This document shows positions 24,112 to 30,036 of a stretch of DNA of 30,036 nt, in pieces. A program made the translations under genes and the position numbers. The notes under the pieces were generated by a model. It had not been told where the DNA came from. It worked only from the letters and a program-made list of their open reading frames with translations, and did not search any database. Location: the NCBI GenBank assembly GCA_902362595.1, contig CABIXF010000044.1, positions 1-30,036 on the forward strand. The letters run 5' to 3'. Positions within the stretch are counted from its first letter, which is position 1. Every line of letters begins with the position of its first letter. This DNA comes from Bacteroidaceae bacterium. Lineage in GTDB: Bacteria; Bacteroidota; Bacteroidia; Bacteroidales; Bacteroidaceae.

Positions 24112-24150
24112 CTTGATTCCGACAGGTTTATTCTCATTGACAATAAATAG

Positions 24151-24200
24151 AGAAAGAGCTTCCTCAACGTGTTGGAAATGAGGAAGCTCTTTCTATTTCT
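24151..24200 (+). terminator. Terminator after beta-barrel gene
   Basis: AGAAAGAGCTTCCTCA (24151-24166) pairs perfectly with TGAGGAAGCTCTTTCT (24179-24194), a 16-bp stem, followed by ATTTCTTC. Array B begins 9 nt later. Confidence 0.85.
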
Positions 24201-24202
24201 TC

Positions 24203-24306
24203 AAACGCCTAAGCGTTTTGTTTCAAACGCCTAAGCGTTTTGCTTCAAACGTCTAAGCGTTTTGTTTCAAACGTCTAAGCGTTTTGTTTCGAATGCCTAA
24301 GCGTTT
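24203..24306. repeat. Array B: five 16-bp palindromes at 22-bp period
   Basis: Units start at 24203, 24225, 24247, 24269 and 24291, exactly 22 bp apart. Each reads AAACGCCTAAGCGTTT or AAACGTCTAAGCGTTT (the fifth starts GAATG), with 6-bp spacers TGTTTC or TGCTTC. All five have the same orientation, unlike array A (6652-6777), which switches. The array lies between the ends of two convergent genes and finishes 13 bp from the acyltransferase stop codon, so it may be in that gene's 3' untranslated region. A strong terminator already sits to its left, so termination alone does not explain it for the rightward gene. Confidence 0.92.
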
Positions 24307-24319
24307 TCTCGAGGCAGTT

Positions 24320-24877
24320 TCAGTCGATGTTTCCCACCGTGAATTTCTCGGGATGTTTCCCTTTGAAATCCTTGAAATACGACTTGATTTCCTTCATGTC
24401 CTTTTCAATGTCGCCCATCGGCATGAGGTATTTTCCCGCCTTGATACATTTCTTCTCATAGTCTATACCAATCAGTACGATGGGAATCTGAGCCCCCAGG
24501 GCAATGTAATAGAAGCCCTTCTTCCATTCCGGGTTGGCCGAGCGTGTACCTTCCGGAGTGATGGCCAGGTGAAACGTATCGCTTTTTTTGATCCGTTCTA
24601 CCAGTTGGTCCACCATGGACGTACGCTTGTCGCGGTGCACAGGAATTCCTCCCATCTTCCGGAACAGGATGCCCAGCGGGAAGAAGAACCATTCCTTCTT
24701 CATCAGGAAACCCGACTGGCGGCCTACGGCCGTGATGAACAGTTTCCCGATAATCAGGTCCCAGTTGGTGGTATGCGGGGCTGCGCAGATGATGCACTTC
24801 TTGAAGTCGGGCACATCCACTTCCGCTTTCCAGCCCAGCAGTTTGTGGTAGATAAACCGGCAGATGGCTTGTTTCAT
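24320..24877 (-). CDS. PlsC-type lysophospholipid acyltransferase
   Basis: A 185-residue acyltransferase that likely transfers a fatty acyl chain to a lysophospholipid or glycerolipid at the membrane. The catalytic motif H35-TTNW-D40 (HX4D) and the substrate motif P108-E-G-T-R are both present. It is on the short side for the family (most 1-acyl-glycerol-3-phosphate acyltransferases are 200-250 residues), with no strong membrane helix. The 6-nt gap from the helical gene upstream indicates an operon. A close relative of the essential PlsC could act in membrane remodelling or in acylating lipids such as ornithine lipids. Confidence 0.88.
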   Translation of the reverse strand: MKQAICRFIYHKLLGWKAEVDVPDFKKCIICAAPHTTNWDLIIGKLFITAVGRQSGFLMKKEWFFFPLGILFRKMGGIPVHRDKRTSMVDQLVERIKKSDTFHLAITPEGTRSANPEWKKGFYYIALGAQIPIVLIGIDYEKKCIKAGKYLMPMGDIEKDMKEIKSYFKDFKGKHPEKFTVGNID

Positions 24878-24883
24878 GTGTGC

Positions 24884-25156
24884 TTATTTGGCCAGTTCTT
24901 CCAGTTTCTTGAACACGTTGTCCACTTCGGCATTGAAGTCGGTTCTCAGTTTCTTGTAGAACAGTTTCACGCTGCCCGGTTCGGTGTGACTGATGCGGCT
25001 GATGATGTCGTTGCGCAGGTTGACAATCTGGAAAAACAGCTGGCTATAAGCATCTCGTTTTTCAGCGCTTGCCTGAGCCGATTCCATGAAACAGAGACCT
25101 ATTGCCAATTCTGTAATATAGTTGACTGTTTTTTTCAATGATTTTCTGCTAGCCAT
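24884..25156 (-). CDS. Small helical protein of unknown function
   Basis: A 90-residue, highly charged, all-helical protein (MASRKSLKKTVNYITELAIGL ... DAYSQLFFQIVNLRNDIISRISHTEPGSVKLFYKKLRTDFNAEVDNVFKKLEELAK). No signal peptide or membrane segment. It resembles conserved Bacteroidales hypothetical proteins that I cannot assign to a family. Its stop is 6 nt before the acyltransferase start, so the two are almost certainly co-expressed and perhaps translationally coupled. The ATG at 25156 was chosen because the longer frame upstream (to 25312) includes non-coding-looking sequence overlapping the promoter and the terminator of the next gene. Confidence 0.8.
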   Translation of the reverse strand: MASRKSLKKTVNYITELAIGLCFMESAQASAEKRDAYSQLFFQIVNLRNDIISRISHTEPGSVKLFYKKLRTDFNAEVDNVFKKLEELAK

Positions 25157-25196
25157 AATTCTTAAATTTTTTTGGTTAATAAAATAGATTATGGTG

Positions 25197-25204
25197 TAAA
25201 GATA
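25197..25204 (-). promoter_or_regulatory. -7-like element of helical-protein/acyltransferase operon
   Basis: On the minus strand the sequence reads TATCTTTA, one base from TAnnTTTG, about 40 nt before the ATG at 25156. No clear -33 element. Confidence 0.35.
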
Positions 25205-25273
25205 CGATTTCTTTTGGAATATCCATAAAGTGTGGTCTAAACTTTTCCTTGTGGCCTTTCTGTGGAGACAGGA

Positions 25274-25346
25274 AAAAACACATTCCGTAATACCGAAATG
25301 TCGGACCTGCAAAGGAAGTCAGGCATTTCGGATATTTACGGAATGT
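25274..25346 (-). terminator. Long-stem terminator of the YfaP-like gene
   Basis: ACATTCCGTAA (25280-25290) with TTACGGAATGT (25336-25346), and CCGAAATG (25293-25300) with CATTTCGG (25324-25331), form an interrupted stem of about 20 bp; CCTG/CAGG extends it inward. On the minus strand it is followed by GTGTTTTTT, fitting termination of the gene that ends at 25397. Confidence 0.75.
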
Positions 25347-25396
25347 TTCGCGTGTGTTAGAATGGATGTAATTACCCTTAACGGGTCAAACATAAA

Positions 25397-26446
25397 TTAG
25401 CGGGCGATTCTGCTCAATTCGCCTTTTATCAGAGAATGTGCGGGTTTGATAGCGCTTCTGCTTGCTTCAATTCCTTCGTTGATTGTAAATTCCATAACCT
25501 TGGTAGCTCCGGTCAGTTGGTCGCCGATGGAATTGCTGGGTGTATTGACCGGGAAGATACCGGAAGCCGGATTGCTTCCTGAAGTCGGGGTGACTGACAC
25601 ACCTTTGTAGGTAGCCCGGACGGTGTAGGAGGTTGCAGTGGAAGGATCACAGTTGGCATACATGTTGACCCATACCTGATAAGTTCCTTTCTGCATGCAC
25701 TCTTCGTTGAAGAAAATGTTTTCACTGTTCAATCCGTCAATGTTACAGCCCGCGTTGGAGTCGATGTCCAGACCAATCTCTCCCCATTCAATATCGGGCA
25801 CGTTCTCATAGTCTCCGCTGCTTAACCATTCGTTGTAGTCTGTGTAGACTAAGGAATAGTATGGGAAGGTTTGTCCATAGTAAATCACGTTGCCGTTGGG
25901 TTCCACTACGTACAAATCCACATCTTTTTCATTGCTGAAGTGAAGATTGACCTGCAGGTCGCCTGTTCCGGCTTCCACAAACTCGGTTTCGCTTGTGAAC
26001 ATGGATGAGATGTCACCTTCCGTGTTGATCGTGGTAAATACCAGTGTAAAGCTGCTGCTCAGATTCTGGCTGAGCAGGATAATGACGGTGTAGGTGTAAA
26101 TATGGATGTCGGCACGTGTCTGGGCCTGGGCAACTACCGGATTCTCCAGCTTTACCTTCAGGTATCCTTCCTGTCCTTGTACGCCGACATTGACATAGGA
26201 TAGTTCCTCGTACGAGTTTAATGTCAAGTAGGCCGTTCCTCCGGGAAGAGCCGATCTGTCGAAATAGGCCGACTGAATCATTTCACTGTTGTCTCCTACA
26301 GGAAGGCTGCCTCCGGCATACTCGCTGTTGGTTACTTCAATAAATTCATTCTGCAAGACACTTTTCGTGACTTCGTCATCGCTGCTGCAGGCATACATGG
26401 CAGCAGCACAGAATAAAATGCAGGCTACTTTAAAAAGTTTTTTCAT
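25397..26446 (-). CDS. Surface lipoprotein with YfaP-like (DUF2135-type) domain
   Basis: A 349-residue lipoprotein (MKKLFKVACILFCAAAMYAC, Cys 20) whose next residues, SSDDE, match the acidic surface-export tag of Bacteroidetes. The segment at about 160-285 (GDLQVNLHFSNEKDVDLYVVEPNGNVIYYG ... GTYQVWVNMYANCDPSTATSYTVRATYKG) has the DVDLYVVEPNG pattern and beta-sandwich layout of YfaP/DUF2135 domains, which elsewhere accompany vWA and alpha-2-macroglobulin-like proteins. The first 150 residues are beta-rich and unrecognised. Function unknown; the acidic loops could bind calcium. It stands alone. Confidence 0.8.
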   Translation of the reverse strand: MKKLFKVACILFCAAAMYACSSDDEVTKSVLQNEFIEVTNSEYAGGSLPVGDNSEMIQSAYFDRSALPGGTAYLTLNSYEELSYVNVGVQGQEGYLKVKLENPVVAQAQTRADIHIYTYTVIILLSQNLSSSFTLVFTTINTEGDISSMFTSETEFVEAGTGDLQVNLHFSNEKDVDLYVVEPNGNVIYYGQTFPYYSLVYTDYNEWLSSGDYENVPDIEWGEIGLDIDSNAGCNIDGLNSENIFFNEECMQKGTYQVWVNMYANCDPSTATSYTVRATYKGVSVTPTSGSNPASGIFPVNTPSNSIGDQLTGATKVMEFTINEGIEASRSAIKPAHSLIKGELSRIAR

Positions 26447-26808
26447 AGTGCTCTTTTTTTATGCGCTTATTCCCCTTTGGCGCGGTGGAAAAACTGGCGG
26501 TCGCAGGGAAAATGTTCCTCCATCAAGAAAGAATACGTCCGCTGTTTACCTTCTGTTCTTTACTGATTCCGATTAACTGTTCCAAAAATAATCATTCTTG
26601 TTTTCAAAAACAAACATGTTGTATCTGTTCTCTTTCCGATTGATGCTTTTTGATTACTGTTTATTCAAAATTGATAACTATGTGGTCGAATTTTGATGAG
26701 ATGAGTGACAGAATATGCGGACATGGAAAAGAGATACAGGATGTGTGGTCGGTTGCTTGTTTTTTCGCCTGAATGTTATACCTTTGTGGGGTAAAGGGTA
26801 GAGTAAAT
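26447..26808. other. 362-bp divergent gap
   Basis: Between the YfaP-like gene and the glycosyltransferase gene. It contains a 16-bp palindrome TTGTTTTCAAAAACAA (26598-26613), similar in form to the one at 1681-1696, and the promoter of the rightward gene at 26756-26786. I found no convincing promoter for the leftward gene. Confidence 0.5.
26756..26786 (+). promoter_or_regulatory. Promoter of GT51 gene
   Basis: TACCTTTG (26779-26786) matches the -7 consensus, and CTTG (26756-26759) is a plausible -33 with a 19-nt spacer. The ATG is 22 nt downstream, which rules out an in-frame upstream start at 26773. Confidence 0.65.
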
Positions 26809-28731
26809 ATGAAGCGAAAACTTGTGTGGGCAGGAGCAGGCTTGCTGCTGTTGCTCTTTCTGCTGGCGGGAGGATTATGGATTTTCCGCAACCGCATCTT
26901 GAACCGGGTGGCGAAAGAGAAAATCGCCCGGGTGGAACAACGTTACGGACTGGAGGTACATTACGATTACCTGAAATTTGAGGGAAACGGACAACTTTCT
27001 TTGGGGGGATTGTCGGTTGTTCCGGAAGATCGAGATACGTTGCTGACCCTTCGTTCGGCGGCGTTCGACCTGGGCTTCTGGCAACTGCTGAAGGGCAATG
27101 TAGAGGTGCGCGACGTGTACATGGACGGCCTCACGGTCAGTTTCGTGAAGGAGAGCCAGACGGCTAATTACGATTTCCTGTTCCGTAGCCGGACGGGAGG
27201 GGAGGAGGCCGCGCAGGACCGTTCGCATGCGGGATACGACAAGCGGGTGCAACTGGTGCTCGACGGGGTGTTCCGTCTGCTGCCTTCCGACGGACGCCTT
27301 ACCCATCTCCGGATTCGGGAGCGGAAGGACAGCGATTCGGTCAGCCTGTTCGTGCCGGAATTCAATATTGACCATCATCGTTTCAAGAGCCGGCTCACCT
27401 TCGTGGAAGGCACACGCACGCAGCACTGGCAGACCGAGGGCGAAATCAATGCCGACGAGCGACGGGTGTCGGTAGGCATTCAGGCTCCGGAATTGATGGT
27501 TCCTTACATCCGCCGCAGACTGGGAGCGGAGGTGTCTTTCAATCGTCTCTACCTGAGCCTCACCCAGCAGAGGGAGAACGGAAAACTGGTCTTGTCCGGG
27601 AAAACGGAAGTGGACGGACTGGCCGTGTTCCACCGTCGGTTGTCGCCGGAGCGCATCAACCTGGACGAAGGGGAACTGGATTTCCACCTGAATGTGGAGC
27701 CGCATGCCCTGGAACTGGACAGCGCGAGTACGGTGCGTTTCAACCGTCTGCAGTTTCATCCTTACCTGCGCCTGGAGCCGCCCGGCCATCTGATAGCATC
27801 CATCCACAAACCTTCTTTCCCGGCTGAAGAGCTGTTCGGCTCCTTGCCCCATGGCTTGTTCGAGAACCTGGAGGGCATTCGGGTGGCAGGCAACCTGTCC
27901 TACGATTTCGGACTGGATGCCGACTTGGCTTGTCCCGACAGCCTGCAGTTCCATTCCGACCTGCGTCCGGAGCATTTCCGGATTCTGGGCTATGGAGCGA
28001 CCAATCTCAGCAAGATGTCGGAGGAGTTTGAATATACCGCCTACGAAGATGAAGTGCCGGTACGCACGTTTCCGGTAGGACCGTCGTGGAACCACTTCCT
28101 TCCGCTCGACAGTGTGCCCCAGCTGATGCGCATGGCCGTGCTGCAAAGTGAGGACGGCGGTTTCTTCTATCATCAGGGCTTCCTGCCCGACGCCATCCGT
28201 CAGGCCATGGCCTACGACCTGAAAGCCCGCCGTTTTGCCCGCGGGGGAAGCACGATTTCCATGCAGCTGGTCAAGAATGTATTTCTGAACCGCCGGAAAA
28301 ACATCGCGCGGAAACTGGAAGAAGCCTTGATTGTATGGCTGATTGAGCAAAACCGGCTGACTTCGAAAGAACGGATGTTCGAGGTGTATCTCAACATCGC
28401 GGAATGGGGACCGAGAATCTACGGCCTGCTGGAAGCCTCGGAATTTTATTTCGGGAAGCGTCCGTCGCAACTGACGCTGGAGGAATGCATCTACCTGGCT
28501 TCCATCATCCCGAAGCCGAAGCATTTCCGCAGCTCGTTTGATGACAACGGGCGGTTGAAAGAGAACCAGGAAGGACACTTCCGTCTGGTGGCCCGCAGAA
28601 TGGCCGCCAAGGGTGTCATTTCGGAAGAAGCCGCCGAGGGAATCGACCTGTCACGAGTGGTGCTGACCGGAGAAGCCGGAAAATGTTTCCCTGACAGTCT
28701 CAGCCTTTCCGCTCCGCAGCCCGCTTTCTGA
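26809..28731 (+). CDS. Monofunctional GT51 transglycosylase with AsmA-like domain
   Basis: A 640-residue membrane-anchored protein (helix about 6-28). Residues 30-400 are beta-rich, of an AsmA/intermembrane-transport-like type (LGLSVV... repeats). The C-terminal part is a glycosyltransferase 51 domain that polymerises lipid II into glycan strands. Motif 1 is E448-D-G-G-F-F-Y-H-Q-G, motif 2 is GGSTISMQLVKNVFLN (479-494), motif 3 RKLEEAL, and motif 4 near 520-530 (EVYLNIAEWG). No transpeptidase domain follows, unlike class A PBPs. It probably makes peptidoglycan together with SEDS or PBP partners; the N-terminal part may position it or bind a lipid or partner. Alone in its transcript. Confidence 0.88.
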   Translation: MKRKLVWAGAGLLLLLFLLAGGLWIFRNRILNRVAKEKIARVEQRYGLEVHYDYLKFEGNGQLSLGGLSVVPEDRDTLLTLRSAAFDLGFWQLLKGNVEVRDVYMDGLTVSFVKESQTANYDFLFRSRTGGEEAAQDRSHAGYDKRVQLVLDGVFRLLPSDGRLTHLRIRERKDSDSVSLFVPEFNIDHHRFKSRLTFVEGTRTQHWQTEGEINADERRVSVGIQAPELMVPYIRRRLGAEVSFNRLYLSLTQQRENGKLVLSGKTEVDGLAVFHRRLSPERINLDEGELDFHLNVEPHALELDSASTVRFNRLQFHPYLRLEPPGHLIASIHKPSFPAEELFGSLPHGLFENLEGIRVAGNLSYDFGLDADLACPDSLQFHSDLRPEHFRILGYGATNLSKMSEEFEYTAYEDEVPVRTFPVGPSWNHFLPLDSVPQLMRMAVLQSEDGGFFYHQGFLPDAIRQAMAYDLKARRFARGGSTISMQLVKNVFLNRRKNIARKLEEALIVWLIEQNRLTSKERMFEVYLNIAEWGPRIYGLLEASEFYFGKRPSQLTLEECIYLASIIPKPKHFRSSFDDNGRLKENQEGHFRLVARRMAAKGVISEEAAEGIDLSRVVLTGEAGKCFPDSLSLSAPQPAF

Positions 28732-28752
28732 CGAGGGACTCCTCCTTCCGTG

Positions 28753-29169
28753 TTATTCTCCGATGAGGGTGGCCACGATGCGCCGCCCTCCGCCGTGGTT
28801 ACGGAACTCACAGAGGTAGATTCCCTGCCATGTGCCCAGGTTCAGTCGTCCGTCGGTCACCGGGATAGACAGGCTGGCTCCCACCAGGGTCGATTTGGCA
28901 TGGGCGGGCATGTCGTCCCAGCCTTCCAGCGTATGGTCGTACCAGGATTCCCGTTCACGCACCAGGTTATTGAAAATTTTTTCCATGTCGCTCCGTACGT
29001 CCGGGTCGCAGTTCTCGTTGATAGACAGTCCGGCACTGGTATGCTGGATGAATAGGTTGAGCAGTCCTGTCTTAGGCAGTGCCGGCAGGTGGCTCAGCAC
29101 CTCGTCCGTCACCAGATGAAAGCCGCGGGTGCGCGGCCGGAGGGTAAAGGTGGTTTGTTGTATCATCAT
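28753..29169 (-). CDS. yjbQ: YjbQ-family protein (UPF0047)
   Basis: A 138-residue YjbQ protein, a small widely conserved family with reported weak thiamine-phosphate synthase activity and unclear main role. Conserved motifs: HTSAGLSINENCDPDV (43-58), the DH pair in WYDHTLEGWDDMPAHAKSTL, and GTWQGIYLCEFRNHGGGRR near the end. Length is typical. Two consecutive ATG codons (29169 and 29166) could start it. It lies 24 nt after the nuclease/ATPase gene and is probably co-transcribed with it; it converges on the GT51 gene with a 21-bp gap. Confidence 0.92.
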   Translation of the reverse strand: MMIQQTTFTLRPRTRGFHLVTDEVLSHLPALPKTGLLNLFIQHTSAGLSINENCDPDVRSDMEKIFNNLVRERESWYDHTLEGWDDMPAHAKSTLVGASLSIPVTDGRLNLGTWQGIYLCEFRNHGGGRRIVATLIGE

Positions 29170-29193
29170 TATAGCAGGTTGATTAGTTTATTC

Positions 29194-30036
29194 TCATATA
29201 CATTTCCAGTCACCGATAGTGCCGGTTTCGGAAGAGAAGCTGGCACCTATCCTGTAAAGCGTGCGTGAGTCGGAGGCATATTCCCTTGCATAGCCTTTTT
29301 CCTCTATCTGCTGAAGAGCCTCTTCGGCCGTACCGTCCAGCTTGAACTCGAAAATATAGACATATTGCGGTGTCTCCACGATGCAGTCCACCCGTCCCTG
29401 ACTCTGTGCCTTTTCCACATAGACCGTGTAGACACTGACCATCCGCATAATCAGATAGAAAGTATATTGAAAATAACGCTCGCGTTCGGTCTCATCTTCC
29501 TTGCGTCGCATGGTGTAGGGGATGCTGGCCAGGAAAGACGTGAAGAGGGTGCGCAGGGTGTCCGTGTCGCCTTTCCGCAGGGTTACTACCACATTGCGTA
29601 TCCATCCTCCTGTTTCCGTGGCCGGCTTGAGGTAGGAGGCGGCCAGCATGGTCAGGAAGCCGTTCTTCACCTCGTTGTTGGGGAAGTCGAGCAGGAAGGT
29701 ATTGAAATCCCGGTCGTAGTCCTTGATGGTGAGGTATCCGCTTTGGAAAATCATGGGCAGGGGCTGTTCCACATCCGCCTTGTAGTCGATGAACTCTTCC
29801 GGGCGATAGTATTTTCCGGTGAGTTCGTTGAGGTTCTCGTTGAAATGGGTGAGGAGCCGGATGAGGTAAGTGGGAGTGCCGGAGCGGAACCAGTAATCAT
29901 CTACACTTTGGCTGTCCAATGCGTTGAGCAGGCTGAATGGATTATATACGTCCGTCATCTGTTTGCTGAAATGATACCCGTCGTATTGCAGTTTGAGCCG
30001 CTGTTTCATTTCTTCCGGCGTAAAACCATATTCGTC
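29194..30036 (-). CDS. AAA-ATPase/PD-(D/E)XK protein, C-terminal part (runs off edge)
   Basis: The open frame continues through the right edge of the window, so the 5' end is missing; the 280 visible residues start DEYGFTPEEMKQRLKLQYDGYHFSK. This is the C-terminal part of the Bacteroidales family with an N-terminal AAA-ATPase-like domain (PF09820 type) and a C-terminal PD-(D/E)XK nuclease-like domain (PF08011 type). The nuclease core is D-C-I-V-E ... F-E-F-K in the segment GRVDCIVETPQYVYIFEFKLDG. These proteins are numerous and paralogous in gut Bacteroidales, and their function is not established; nuclease activity has been suggested from the fold. Confidence 0.85.
   Translation of the reverse strand, partial: DEYGFTPEEMKQRLKLQYDGYHFSKQMTDVYNPFSLLNALDSQSVDDYWFRSGTPTYLIRLLTHFNENLNELTGKYYRPEEFIDYKADVEQPLPMIFQSGYLTIKDYDRDFNTFLLDFPNNEVKNGFLTMLAASYLKPATETGGWIRNVVVTLRKGDTDTLRTLFTSFLASIPYTMRRKEDETERERYFQYTFYLIMRMVSVYTVYVEKAQSQGRVDCIVETPQYVYIFEFKLDGTAEEALQQIEEKGYAREYASDSRTLYRIGASFSSETGTIGDWKCI

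Noticed and set aside
24884..25312. The longer 142-residue version of the small helical protein
   Set aside because: The extra 52 residues cross the -7-like element and the neighbouring terminator and look non-coding; the ATG at 25156 gives a clean helical protein.
26875..28578. A 567-codon open frame antisense to the GT51 gene
   Set aside because: The plus-strand gene has full catalytic motifs, whereas this frame shows only low-complexity His/Gln/Arg-rich sequence.
29194..30036. Defence system at the right edge
   Set aside because: Only the C-terminal part of one AAA/PD-(D/E)XK protein is visible and its neighbour is housekeeping-like yjbQ, so there is no support for a defence operon in this window.

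Overview
The window looks like a chromosomal segment of a Bacteroidales gut bacterium (Bacteroides/Phocaeicola-like). Supporting signs are a fused FeoA-FeoB with a tiny Cys-rich partner gene, the short Bacteroidetes histone-H1-like protein, lipoproteins with acidic export tags after the lipobox Cys, a DUF4369-type thioredoxin lipoprotein, and many promoters with the Bacteroidetes -7 element TAnnTTTG. Species cannot be fixed from the sequence alone.

Layout. Positions 1-6500 read as an AT-richer accessory region. It holds a tyrosine integrase whose C-terminus stops right after the catalytic Tyr, a hairpin-rich 600-bp gap, a decayed-looking glycine-betaine transporter (proV with a changed ABC signature and no CBS domains, proW, and at most a short proX remnant), an MgtC-family protein, and a large surface lipoprotein with a DUF4988-like N-terminus and a von Willebrand A domain. 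From about 6800 the window becomes GC-richer housekeeping DNA: feoAB with its small Cys-rich gene (-), tilS (+), the H1-like gene with a strong terminator, and then a three-gene signalling operon at 11338-17182. That operon has a 1472-residue double sensor kinase, a NarL-like response regulator and a half-length AbgT-like membrane protein. It is followed by a thioredoxin lipoprotein, a POT peptide transporter, a TPR protein, a NahK-like sugar kinase, a TetR regulator, an outer-membrane beta-barrel, an acyltransferase plus a helical small protein, a YfaP-like lipoprotein, an AsmA-like/GT51 glycosyltransferase, YjbQ, and the 3' part of an AAA-ATPase/PD-(D/E)XK gene that runs off the right edge.

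Most notable. (1) The giant sensor protein contains two kinase-like modules in one chain whose defects are complementary. Module 1 keeps the ATP-binding N, G1 and G2 motifs but has Thr at the position aligned with the phospho-accepting His. Module 2 keeps an H-E-T H-box but has lost the ATP-binding residues. A lipoprotein-like signal sequence (M865-C881) sits between them, pointing to a gene fusion and possibly to internal cleavage. (2) Two intergenic arrays 17.5 kb apart (6652-6777 and 24203-24306) are built from the same 16-bp palindrome AAACGYCTAAGCGTTT at an exact 22-bp period. Both lie between convergent genes, and no annotated feature explains them.

All calls come from reading the sequence and recalled family knowledge. 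No database search was run.
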